Below are positions 1-6,601 of a stretch of 45,297 nt of DNA, in pieces; positions within the stretch are counted from its first letter, which is position 1, and the number at the start of each line of letters is the position of its first letter. The notes beneath the pieces were generated by a model. It worked only from the letters and a program-made list of their open reading frames with translations, did no database searches and was not told the origin of the DNA. The stretch comes from an uncultured Collinsella sp. (lineage in GTDB: Bacteria > Actinomycetota > Coriobacteriia > Coriobacteriales > Coriobacteriaceae). The stretch spans positions 1 through 45,297 of the forward strand of contig CAAEOE010000008.1 in the NCBI GenBank assembly GCA_900757505.1, written 5' to 3'. A program made the translations under genes and the position numbers.

Positions 1-2
1 CC

Positions 3-296
3 TATGGCTCGTGCTATCGCATCTGTCCCGACGCCGACCCCTGTGACGGCATACTCGACGTCTGCTACGCCTGCGGCCCCGTTCCGCGCGCGGTCGCGCT
101 TCCCATGTTCCTTTCGGCCAAAGATGGCCACCATACCAAACTGCCACCGGTTCGCATGCGCCGCTGTCGCCATGCCGAGCTTACCTTTGAGGAGCCCGAC
201 TACCCCATTCAGGCCGATGGCGAGCCCATCGTCGCCTCGCGCATCGAGGTCGACGTCCTCGGCGGAGCCCTCCACGTCTGGCACCCCACCCGCTAG
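3..296 (+). CDS. Diacylglycerol kinase / YegS-type lipid kinase, C-terminal part (5' end outside window)
   Basis: The frame is open from the window edge and ends at TAG 294-296. The translated piece begins YGSCYRICPDADPCDG and includes ILDVCYACGPVPR, followed by a beta-rich tail with IQADGEP and a closing VLGGALHVWHP. That is the usual C-terminal beta-sandwich of the diacylglycerol kinase catalytic family (DgkB/YegS/LCB5-like), where the DGxLD and V/IQ-DGEP motifs are characteristic. The family phosphorylates diacylglycerol or related lipids with ATP at the membrane. The N-terminal nucleotide-binding GGDGT part is not in the window, so the exact substrate class cannot be told. An overlapping +1 frame of similar length is only a shadow of this gene. 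A perfect 26-bp palindrome follows 8 nt after the stop and may end the transcript. Confidence 0.8.
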   Translation, partial: YGSCYRICPDADPCDGILDVCYACGPVPRAVALPMFLSAKDGHHTKLPPVRMRRCRHAELTFEEPDYPIQADGEPIVASRIEVDVLGGALHVWHPTR

Positions 297-304
297 CCCC
301 GCCT

Positions 305-373
305 AAGTTGCGGTGAAATAGGGACTGTTTATGCAGCTAAAGCCGCAAAACAGTCCCTATTTCACCGCAACTT
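305..373. repeat. Perfect 26-bp inverted repeat, dispersed palindrome family copy 1
   Basis: The arms at 305-330 and 348-373 are exact reverse complements, separated by a 17-nt loop. The arm begins AAGTTGCGGTGAAATAGGG. A second, shorter and slightly diverged copy of the same arm lies at 21004-21070. It sits between two convergent genes (the lipid kinase fragment and the GGQ protein), has no T-tract, and is far longer than an ordinary terminator stem. It is best viewed as a dispersed palindromic repeat that may also work as a bidirectional transcription barrier. Confidence 0.8.
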
Positions 374-382
374 ATGAGGAGG

Positions 383-763
383 CTATTCGTCGCTGCCTGG
401 TTTGCGACGGTTGGCCTTTTTAATCGCATTGAAGTGTTTGTCGTTGAGCCTGCGCTGGCGCGAGCGCTGGGGCACCTTCGTCTTCACGCGGCGGCGCCGC
501 GGACGCCCGCGACGCTCAAGCTCAGCGCGCAGCTTACGTAGGCAGCTGCTACGGTTTTGGAACTGGCTGCGGCTCTCACGCGCCGTCACGACAATCCCCG
601 AAGGGATATGCTTCATGCGCACCGCCGAGTCCGTCGTGTTCACGCCCTGTCCGCCCGGACCCGTCGCGCGAAACACATGCACCTCGCAATCGCGCGCCAG
701 CTCCTCGACCGACATCTCGGCATAGCGCGCATACTCACGCCATCCCATCGTGTTCTCATCCAT
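383..763 (-). CDS. Peptide chain release factor-like GGQ-domain protein
   Basis: This is a 126-residue protein with GPGGQGVNTTDSAVR around residues 35-49, the GGQ loop that enters the peptidyl transferase centre and hydrolyses peptidyl-tRNA. It lacks the codon-recognition domain of RF1/RF2. The C-terminal third is strongly basic (RRGRPRRRRVKTK), as in ArfB/YaeJ-like and RF-H-like rescue factors, whose tails bind the mRNA channel of stalled ribosomes. A role in ribosome rescue is therefore inferred. An ATG 66 nt upstream is in frame, but the start chosen here has GGGGAGG 6 nt before it, and the longer version would begin inside the xpt terminator hairpin. It is a single-gene unit, convergent with the lipid kinase gene. 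Confidence 0.8.
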   Translation of the reverse strand: MDENTMGWREYARYAEMSVEELARDCEVHVFRATGPGGQGVNTTDSAVRMKHIPSGIVVTARESRSQFQNRSSCLRKLRAELERRGRPRRRRVKTKVPQRSRQRRLNDKHFNAIKKANRRKPGSDE

Positions 764-788
764 ATCGACACCTCCCCTCATACAAAAA

Positions 789-819
789 ATGTGACAAAGG
801 GAAAGTCCCTTTGTCACAT
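789..819 (-). terminator. Rho-independent terminator of xpt
   Basis: A perfect 14-bp stem (789-802 with 806-819) with a 3-nt loop is followed on the minus strand by TTTTTTG. It lies 28 nt after the xpt stop and ahead of the GGQ gene's ribosome binding site. Confidence 0.85.
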
Positions 820-846
820 CGCATACCAATCGCTTGTGTTGCGCGC

Positions 847-1425
847 TTAGGCGAAGGTGATCTCGCCGGTATCGCAGTCCATATCGGCGATACGGGCTAG
901 GCTTTCAACGCGGAAGCCGCGTTTACGGAGCTTATCGCCGCCGCCCTGGAAGCCCTTCTCAACGGCGATGCCAATGCCGGCAACTTCGGCACCCGCAGCC
1001 TCGCAGATCTTGATAAGGCCCTCGAGCGCGCAGCCGTTGGCCAAGAAGTCGTCGATAATCAGGACCTTATCGCCCTCGGACAGGAAGCGCTTACCCACGA
1101 TAACCGGGTACTCCTTCTGCTTGGTAAAGGAATAGATGGTCGTGGCATACTGCTCGCCGTCGAGGTTGATGGACTGCGCCTTCTTAGCAAAGACCACTGG
1201 CACGCCGCCAAAATGCTGGGCTGCAATGCAAGCCATGCCAATGCCCGAAGCTTCGATCGTCAGGATCTTGTTGATCTCGACACCCTCGAAAAGACGGGCC
1301 CACTCGGCACCCATGTGGTCAAACAGCTCAACGTCGCACTGGTGGTTGAGGAAGGCATCAACCTTAAGGACGTTACCGGCCTTTACGATGCCGTCATGGC
1401 GAATACGATCCTCAAGCTCCTGCAT
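847..1425 (-). CDS. xpt: Xanthine phosphoribosyltransferase
   Basis: This 192-residue protein is full length for the Bacillus-type Xpt family (about 190). It opens with MQELEDRI and has the purine-side segment ILTIEASGIGMACIAA near residues 55-70 and the PRPP-binding signature DKVLIIDDFLANG near 119-131. The enzyme joins xanthine to PRPP to make XMP in cytosolic purine salvage. The start ATG has GAAGGGG about 9 nt upstream. No purine (guanine) riboswitch could be recognised in the 160 nt ahead of it, unlike the Bacillus xpt gene. It is a single-gene unit closed by the hairpin at 789-819. Confidence 0.93.
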   Translation of the reverse strand: MQELEDRIRHDGIVKAGNVLKVDAFLNHQCDVELFDHMGAEWARLFEGVEINKILTIEASGIGMACIAAQHFGGVPVVFAKKAQSINLDGEQYATTIYSFTKQKEYPVIVGKRFLSEGDKVLIIDDFLANGCALEGLIKICEAAGAEVAGIGIAVEKGFQGGGDKLRKRGFRVESLARIADMDCDTGEITFA

Positions 1426-1587
1426 GGCGCAACCCCTTCTCGCGGCAACGATACCGCGCGATTAATAAACGTTGTTCGATAGTCTACCACGGACCGACCC
1501 CCGCCCGCCCCACAAGCCACATCGCACCATAAAGCCGCAAGACCAGCAGATAGACCCGATTCGTGGCAGACAGCCTCCCAACACAAG

Positions 1588-2892
1588 CTAATGGCGGGCG
1601 CGTATCCTCACCAAACGCACCATGGCGAGCGCAAAGCCAACAGCGGCCACAGCCATCAACACATAGAACACCGAACGGAAACCAAACAGGAACACATCCG
1701 GACGGCCTGCAACAAAACTGGTCACGGCCTCGCCCATCGCCACGCTCATCTGACCATACAGGATATTCGATGCCACCGTAATGCCGAGTGCCATGCCGGC
1801 GTATCGCGCCAAACTGCCCAAGCTGCCCGCAAAACCGAGTGCCTCGCGCGGAGCCGAACCCATATACAGCGAGTTATTGGGGCTCTGGAAAATCGACGTA
1901 CCGCACGACATAAACGCGACGCAGCACACGATCACGGGGATAGAAGAGTGCTCGTCGAGCGTGCTTACCGCAAAAAGACCGCACACGTACACGCCCAGGC
2001 CGACCGCCGTGGGGCCCTCGCAGCCAACACGGTCCGAAACCGTACCCGATAGCGGACCGATAAAGGCATTCACCATCGGCAGCGCCAAAAAGAGCAATCC
2101 GGAAATGTCGGAACCAAACCCATGCGCGTCCTGAAAATAGAACGGCAGGATAAACTCGGATGCGCCAATGCCAACGAACACGATGAGCATGCAGGCAAGG
2201 TTGATGGTGAAGGCCGAATTTGCAAAGCAGCGACGCGCGGCCTCCGCCAGCGACATGGGGCGCTCGCCGGCCTCCGGCTTTACATGCGGCAGCGTATAGA
2301 GCCCCACGATAAACGAGATGACGCCAATGGGCAGGTTGATGAGGAAGATGCTCTCCCAGGGAAAGCTTGCCACCAGCATGCCGCCCAGCACGGGGCCGCA
2401 CGTCATGCCGAGGGCCACAAAGGTCGCGAGGATACCCATAGCACGACCGCGCTCGCGCGCCGGAAACGACTCGGTGATGATACCCATGTTGTTAGCCATG
2501 GCCGCCGCGCAACCGACGCCCTGAACGATGCGTGCCAGGATAAGAACTTCGAGCGAGGCCGAAAGGCCGCACAGCAGCGAGCCGACCGTAAAGACGATGA
2601 CGCCCAGCTGGAATACGCCCACCTTGCCGCGCACGTCGCCCAGACGGCCAAACGGCAGCATAGCCACGCATGTCGCAAGCAGATACACCGAGCTCACCAG
2701 CTGGATGCGGTCGAGGCCCACGCCCAGCTCCTTTTGCATCACGGGCAGTGCCACGGTCACGACGGTCGAATCCAGACACGCCATAAACGTCATGATGAGC
2801 ACGGTAAACAGAATCGCCCATTTGTTCTTGCCATGGGTATCGCCCTCTAGGGCAATGTGCTCGCGGCGCAGCTGCTCTGCGGTTTTCTCCAT
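1588..2892 (-). CDS. MFS drug:H+ antiporter (DHA2/EmrB-QacA-like)
   Basis: This 434-residue integral membrane protein has a short hydrophilic N-terminus (MEKTAEQLRREH...). It has the DHA2 hallmarks: ACLDSTVVTVALPVM in helix 1, PFGRLGDVRGK (MFS motif A) in the loop between helices 2 and 3, ARIVQGVGCAAAM in helix 4, and LGMTCGPVLGG (antiporter motif C) in helix 5. The family pumps drugs or metabolites out with proton influx. At 434 residues it is shorter than typical 14-helix members (about 480-520), so 12 to 14 helices are possible. An ATG two codons earlier lies inside the AAAGGA Shine-Dalgarno, so the later ATG is preferred; frame extension further upstream runs into the metY terminator. The substrate is unknown. 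Confidence 0.85.
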   Translation of the reverse strand: MEKTAEQLRREHIALEGDTHGKNKWAILFTVLIMTFMACLDSTVVTVALPVMQKELGVGLDRIQLVSSVYLLATCVAMLPFGRLGDVRGKVGVFQLGVIVFTVGSLLCGLSASLEVLILARIVQGVGCAAAMANNMGIITESFPARERGRAMGILATFVALGMTCGPVLGGMLVASFPWESIFLINLPIGVISFIVGLYTLPHVKPEAGERPMSLAEAARRCFANSAFTINLACMLIVFVGIGASEFILPFYFQDAHGFGSDISGLLFLALPMVNAFIGPLSGTVSDRVGCEGPTAVGLGVYVCGLFAVSTLDEHSSIPVIVCCVAFMSCGTSIFQSPNNSLYMGSAPREALGFAGSLGSLARYAGMALGITVASNILYGQMSVAMGEAVTSFVAGRPDVFLFGFRSVFYVLMAVAAVGFALAMVRLVRIRARH

Positions 2893-2924
2893 ATCCATCC
2901 TTTCGAGTGGCGCAACACAAAAAC

Positions 2925-2964
2925 GGGGCCCCAATCGCCTGCAAACAGCCGCGATTGGGGCCCC
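2925..2964 (-). terminator. Terminator of the O-acetylhomoserine sulfhydrylase gene
   Basis: A perfect 14-bp stem (GGGGCCCCAATCGC at 2925-2938 with its complement at 2951-2964) is followed on the minus strand by GTTTTTG. It separates the upstream metY-like gene from the MFS gene. Confidence 0.85.
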
Positions 2965-3033
2965 GCCTACGGAATCGGAACTATATGTCACCGGAACCCC
3001 AAGAGGCTCCGTCGCTTCATACGAGAAGCTAGC

Positions 3034-4317
3034 CTAGCACTGCTCGAGCGCCTGCTCAAGGTCGGCAATCAGATCGGCCGTGTCCTCGAGGCCGCACGAC
3101 AGGCGCACCATGTCGGCGGAGATGCCGCAGGCGATGAGCTCCTCATCGTTCATCTGACGGTGCGTGGCGTTAGCGGGATGCAGGCAGCAGGTGCGAGCAT
3201 CGGCCACATGCGTGGCGATCTGGGCGAGTTTAAGGCTCTTCATAAAGGTCTCGGCCGCCGCGCGACCACCGTTAAAGCCAAAGCTCACGACGCCGCAGGT
3301 ACCGTTGGGCATGTACTTCTGAGCCAGGTCATAGTACTTATCGCCCTCCAGGCCCGGATAGCTCACAAAGCGCACCTTGGGATGGCTCTGCAGGAACTTA
3401 GCAACGGCCAGGCCGTTCTCACAATGACGCGGCATACGCACATGCAGGCTCTCGAGCGAGCTATTCAGGAAAAACGCCGCCTGCGGGTTCTGCATGGGGC
3501 CGAGGTCGCGCATGAGCTGAGCGGTTGCCTTGGTAATGAAGGCACCCTCGCGACCGAACTTCTCGGCATAGGTCACGCCGTGATAGCTCTCGTCGGGCGT
3601 GGTGAGACCCGGGAACTTGTCTGCATGGGCCATCCAGTCAAACTGGCCGTGGTCAACGATCACGCCGCCCAGGTAGGCCGCATGCCCATCCATGTACTTG
3701 GTGGTAGAGTGCGTGACGATGTCGGCGCCCCACTCAAAGGGACGGCACATCACGGGCGTCGGGAAGGTGTTGTCGACCATCAGCGGCACGCCGTGGTCAT
3801 GCGCGGCCTTGGCAAAGCGCTCAATATCGAGCACGGCAAGGGCGGGGTTGGCAATCGTCTCGCCAAAGACGAGCTTGGTATTGGGCTCAAAGGCTGCCTC
3901 CAGCTCCTCATCGGTGCAGTCGGGGGCGACAAACGTGCAAGTCACGCCCATGCGGCCCATGGTGTGGGCGAGCAGGTTATACGTACCGCCGTAGATAGCA
4001 GAGCTCGCGACCACGTGATCACCGGCACCGGCCACGTTAAAGATCGCGAGGAAGTTCGCGGCCATGCCCGAACTCGTGAGCATCGCAGCGGTGCCGCCCT
4101 CCATCTCGCAGATCTTGGCGGCGACCAGATCGCACGTGGGATTCTGCAGACGGCTGTAGAAGTAGCCCGACTCCTCCAGGTCAAACAGCTTGCCCATGTG
4201 CTCGGACGTGTCGTATTTCCACGTGGTGGACTGGTAGATGGGCACCTGGCGCGGCTCCGCATCGCCCGGATGATAGCCGCCCTGAACGCACGTGGTACCG
4301 ATAGTCTGCTCGCACAT
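3034..4317 (-). CDS. O-acetylhomoserine sulfhydrylase / Cys-Met metabolism PLP enzyme
   Basis: This 427-residue PLP enzyme belongs to the cystathionine gamma-synthase family. The PLP lysine is K207 in VTHSTTKYMDGH, and other family motifs are YSRLQNPT (residues 54-61), SSGMAAN (82-88), ETIANPAL (153-160) and MVDNTF (180-185). Length and the segment TKYMDGH fit the MetY/OAH-sulfhydrylase or methionine gamma-lyase subgroup, which makes homocysteine from O-acetylhomoserine and sulfide or cleaves methionine; the sequence alone does not decide between them. A TTG two codons earlier is possible, but AAGGGAG lies 6 nt before this ATG. No S-box or other riboswitch was recognised upstream. Its promoter region is divergent from the redox-type gene at 4551 and contains a 31-nt dyad (4405-4435). 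Confidence 0.85.
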   Translation of the reverse strand: MCEQTIGTTCVQGGYHPGDAEPRQVPIYQSTTWKYDTSEHMGKLFDLEESGYFYSRLQNPTCDLVAAKICEMEGGTAAMLTSSGMAANFLAIFNVAGAGDHVVASSAIYGGTYNLLAHTMGRMGVTCTFVAPDCTDEELEAAFEPNTKLVFGETIANPALAVLDIERFAKAAHDHGVPLMVDNTFPTPVMCRPFEWGADIVTHSTTKYMDGHAAYLGGVIVDHGQFDWMAHADKFPGLTTPDESYHGVTYAEKFGREGAFITKATAQLMRDLGPMQNPQAAFFLNSSLESLHVRMPRHCENGLAVAKFLQSHPKVRFVSYPGLEGDKYYDLAQKYMPNGTCGVVSFGFNGGRAAAETFMKSLKLAQIATHVADARTCCLHPANATHRQMNDEELIACGISADMVRLSCGLEDTADLIADLEQALEQC

Positions 4318-4404
4318 ATCCAACTCCCTTACTTGGGTTTTGTTTTATTCGGTTCACAATACCGCTACCCCGCACCCCTCTCAACCCATCCCGCCGATAG
4401 GTTA

Positions 4405-4435
4405 TGGGACAAATTAATCAGGTTTATTTGTCCCA
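4405..4435. promoter_or_regulatory. Dyad in divergent promoter region (candidate operator)
   Basis: TGGGACAAAT at 4405-4414 and ATTTGTCCCA at 4426-4435 form a perfect 10-11-10 dyad between the divergent starts of the sulfhydrylase gene (4317, minus) and the cysteine-rich protein gene (4551, plus). There is no T-tract and no gene ends here, so a repressor or activator site fits better than a terminator. Confidence 0.4.
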
Positions 4436-4550
4436 AATCTTAAGAAAGTGTTCGATGGCGAAAAACAATGAGATATGCACTGCGGTCTCGATAAGCGAAT
4501 GCGCCAGCAAGGGTACCATAGGCGGGTACACCGCAATCAAGGAGACACCG

Positions 4551-4997
4551 ATGAAGCAGATTGATACCACTCAGCTCAACACTGCCACCTGCCAGGCTCA
4601 GGCTGCCGAATACCACGCCCGCAGCTTTAACTGCGCGCAGGCCGTCGCCTGCACGCTCGCGCCCGCCGTCGGGCTCGACCCCCAGGTCGCCTTTACCCTC
4701 ACCGAGGGCTTTGGCGCCGGCATGGGCGGCATGACCGAAACTTGCGGCGCCATCTCGGGCGCCGTGGCCATCATGGGCTTTGTAATGAGCGATGGCATGG
4801 AAAACCCCAAGACCAAGGGCCAGACCTACAAACTGTCGCGCGAGATCGCCAAACGTTTTGGCGAGAAGAACACGACGACCGTCTGCGGCACGCTCAAGGG
4901 CGTCGGATCGGATAAGGGTCCGCTCCGCAGCTGCCCCGGTTGCATCGACGATGCCGTCGAAATCGCCTGCGATGTACTAAAGCAGCTCGCCGAGTAA
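4551..4997 (+). CDS. C_GCAxxG_C_C-type cysteine-rich putative redox protein
   Basis: This is a 148-residue soluble protein with seven cysteines beyond the N-terminal one: C28, C34, C65, C112, C128, C131 and C140. The segments FNCAQAVAC, GFGAGMGGMTETCGAISG and CPGCIDDAVEIAC match the C_GCAxxG_C_C family, thought to carry redox-active or metal-bound cysteines in anaerobes; no member has a settled reaction that I know of. The start has AAGGAG 6 nt upstream. The open frame extends 49 codons further upstream but without a binding site and through the operator dyad. Its position divergent from a sulfur amino acid enzyme suggests a sulfur or redox link, but only by neighbourhood. Confidence 0.75.
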   Translation: MKQIDTTQLNTATCQAQAAEYHARSFNCAQAVACTLAPAVGLDPQVAFTLTEGFGAGMGGMTETCGAISGAVAIMGFVMSDGMENPKTKGQTYKLSREIAKRFGEKNTTTVCGTLKGVGSDKGPLRSCPGCIDDAVEIACDVLKQLAE

Positions 4998-5013
4998 ACG
5001 GCAGCGACATAAA

Positions 5014-5062
5014 ACGACAGCCGGCGCGCTTGGGATTCATCCAAATGCACGCCGGCCGTCGT
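5014..5062 (-). terminator. Convergent-gene hairpin; terminator of the yigZ-type gene
   Basis: A 13-bp stem with one mismatch (5014-5026 with 5050-5062) lies between two convergent genes. On the minus strand the stem is followed by GTTTTATG. It overlaps the stop region of the YigZ-type gene only by position and may serve both directions. Confidence 0.65.
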
Positions 5063-5064
5063 CG

Positions 5065-5703
5065 TTAGAACTCAGCAAACTCGGGAGCGCTGACCTCAAT
5101 CTCCTCGCGCCCCGCCATAAGCTCGCGCATCTTAGCGCAAAACGGCTCTTGCTCCCCCGCTTTAAACACCAAGTGAAGTGTCACAGCATCCGCGTAATCG
5201 GTATCCGAAACCTTGGCACCCGAATCCTGCGCCAAGCGAAGCACCTGCTCATACTGTGGATAGGCCACATGCACATCAACCGGCACGACGCTCGTCATCT
5301 CGACGATCTGCCCGGCCTCCTGAGCCGCGGCCACCGCCGCCTGCGTCGCCGCGGTATAGGCGCGCACCAAACCACCAGGCCCCAACAGCGTGCCACCAAA
5401 ATAGCGTGTCACTACGCAGCAAACATTTTTGAGCCCCGCACCGCGCAGCACCTCGAGCGTCGGCATACCACTCGTGCGGCTCGGTTCACCATCATCGCTC
5501 TGGCGCTCGCGTCCATCGACCAAAATCCACGCGGGAACATTGTGTCGAGCGTCATAATGACGCTTGCGAACCATCTCGATAAAGGCATTCGCCTCGTCCT
5601 CGGACTCAATATGGACCAGCTGGGCAATAAACCGGCTCTTGCGGTCCACAAACTCGCCCGAAACCTCAATATTCGATTGCAGAGTAAAATAGCTGTCCAA
5701 CAA
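5065..5703 (-). CDS. YigZ/IMPACT family protein
   Basis: This 212-residue protein matches the YigZ/IMPACT family in length (about 205-215). The N-terminal UPF0029 domain carries FVDRKSRFIAQ, ARHNVPAWIL, SDDGEPSRTSGMPTLEVL and VTRYFGGTLLGPGGLVRAY, which are the family's most conserved segments, followed by the C-terminal DUF1949 domain. The cellular role is not settled. Eukaryotic IMPACT regulates Gcn2, and bacterial members have been linked to nucleic-acid or elongation-factor-like folds. The start is a TTG; a second TTG directly follows (5700), and GAGGGG upstream could serve either. It is a single-gene unit. Confidence 0.85.
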   Translation of the reverse strand: MLDSYFTLQSNIEVSGEFVDRKSRFIAQLVHIESEDEANAFIEMVRKRHYDARHNVPAWILVDGRERQSDDGEPSRTSGMPTLEVLRGAGLKNVCCVVTRYFGGTLLGPGGLVRAYTAATQAAVAAAQEAGQIVEMTSVVPVDVHVAYPQYEQVLRLAQDSGAKVSDTDYADAVTLHLVFKAGEQEPFCAKMRELMAGREEIEVSAPEFAEF

Positions 5704-5788
5704 AGCCCCTCAACAAAATAAAGCGCAGCAACAAACAGCCTCAATAATACGATAACCCTAGTAAAAAGAATGGCAACGCCGATGATTC
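5704..5788. other. Short intergenic stretch upstream of the YigZ-type gene
   Basis: It is A/T-richer than its surroundings and carries the ribosome binding site (GAGGGG) and presumably the promoter of the minus-strand YigZ-type gene. No gene is seen. Confidence 0.4.
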
Positions 5789-5913
5789 CGTCAACGAAAG
5801 CGAGAACCCGTCAGCGCGAGCAAGGTGCCTTGAAAGCCGAGGGCATTGACCTTATGGTCATGCCCGAAGGTTTGAAAGGCAGATTGCCGCGCTGACGGGT
5901 TCGCAGCGTCAAC
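5789..5913. repeat. MITE-like palindromic element with 7-bp flanking direct repeats
   Basis: GAACCCGTCAGCGCG at 5804-5818 is repeated inverted at 5888-5902. Inside is a second imperfect palindrome centred on GGCATTGACCTTATGGTCAT. The whole unit is bracketed by CGTCAAC at 5789-5795 and 5907-5913, which resembles a target-site duplication. No coding frame is evident in it. It lies between the YigZ-type gene's promoter side and the 3' end of rnpB. Confidence 0.55.
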
Positions 5914-5917
5914 AAAG

Positions 5918-6286
5918 TGCCGAGTGGGCCGATAAGCCGGGTTCTGTCGTGAACGGTCATTTATCTTGTCTGCACGTTACCGTGCAGCTCCACGCACGCT
6001 ACCCGAACGCGGACCGGGCCGGCCCATAGCGTTCCTATTCGCGCTTGCTCCGGATGGGGCTTGCCAAGCCGCCGTGTTGCCACGACGCTGGTGGTCTCTT
6101 ACACCACCGTTTCAGCTTTTCCCTTTACGCCTTGCGACGCAGGTGGGAGTCTTCTTTTCTGCGGCGCTTTCCGTCGGATCACTCCGCCCGGCCGTTAGCC
6201 GGCATCCCGCCCTCTGGAGCCCGGACTTTCCTCACGCGTACCGCAAGCAGTACATCGCGCGACCGTCTGGCCCACTCAGCAGTGCA
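5918..6286 (-). ncRNA. rnpB: RNase P RNA, type A
   Basis: This is the catalytic RNA of ribonuclease P, which trims 5' leaders from tRNA precursors. On the minus strand it begins GCTGAGTGGGCCAGACGGTC and contains the universally conserved GAGGAAAGTCCGGGCTCC near its start. It also has the P10-P12 core piece GTAAGAGACCACCAG and the 3' core ending CCCGGCTTATCGGCCCAC. The 5' GCTGAGTGGGCC pairs with the 3' GGCCCACTCGGC to form P1, which sets the ends to within a few bases. Size (about 365 nt) fits the ancestral type A. A promoter-like pair lies just upstream. The two ORFs that cross it are chance frames. Confidence 0.95.
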
Positions 6287-6288
6287 AG

Positions 6289-6316
6289 AGTGTAGCACAC
6301 CGCCGCCACAGGCAAC
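6289..6316 (-). promoter_or_regulatory. Likely rnpB promoter
   Basis: On the minus strand GTTGCC (6311-6316) and TACACT (6289-6294) are separated by 16 nt, and transcription from there would start a few bases before the RNase P RNA 5' end. Confidence 0.4.
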
Positions 6317-6364
6317 GGCACAACACAAGCGCTCGACACGATAAACCAAGAAGCGCCCATGCGC

Positions 6365-6480
6365 TACAATAATCCCGTCGATGGGCAACGTTGTCAGTCG
6401 AGACGCGACCGCGCTCCGCACCCCTCCGTCTACTCGGTGCGTTCCCGCCTCCTCCCCGAGGCGGGATGTCGGCTTTTTCA
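6365..6480 (+). ncRNA. Candidate small RNA with two pyrimidine-looped hairpins
   Basis: A TACAAT hexamer (6365-6370) is followed by two hairpins. The first is CGCACC/GGTGCG (6417-6422 with 6436-6441), with a pyrimidine-rich 13-nt loop. The second is CCCGCCTC/GAGGCGGG (6444-6451 with 6458-6465), with loop CTCCCC. A T5 run (6474-6478) comes next. No coding frame with a ribosome binding site fits. The layout (promoter box, paired stems with C-rich loops, T-tract) resembles small regulatory RNAs such as the actinobacterial 6C RNA, but the loops do not contain the six consecutive Cs that define 6C, and no good -35 box is present. Confidence 0.3.
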
Positions 6481-6548
6481 TGCACCGACAATTCAATAGC
6501 CTGTGGACAGCCCGGCAGCATTGCGCATCTCGGTGCCAAATGCAAAAA

Positions 6549-6575
6549 GGGACCCGTCCATTACGGACGGATCCC
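6549..6575 (-). terminator. Terminator of rpsA
   Basis: On the minus strand GGGATCCGTCC and GGACGGGTCCC form a stem around GTAAT, followed by TTTTTG. It lies 27 nt after the rpsA stop. Confidence 0.85.
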
Positions 6576-6601
6576 TTAAAACAAGTGATCGTCAAACCGA
6601 T

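Noticed and set aside
1426..1587. Purine riboswitch ahead of xpt
   Set aside because: The conserved core (TATAA...GG-ATGG...) could not be found in this interval.
4318..4404. SAM riboswitch or T-box ahead of the sulfhydrylase gene
   Set aside because: No conserved core motif and no terminator/antiterminator pair is present in the short leader.
2857..4443. A 528-codon plus-strand frame opposite the sulfhydrylase gene
   Set aside because: It is the mirror of a well-supported PLP enzyme in GC-rich DNA, starts inside the MFS gene and has no family motifs.
6365..6480. Naming the candidate small RNA as 6C RNA
   Set aside because: The hairpin loops lack runs of six C, so only resemblance can be stated.
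5966..6595. Several ORFs crossing the RNase P RNA
   Set aside because: The interval is clearly the structural RNA on the minus strand; the frames are by-products of its GC content.
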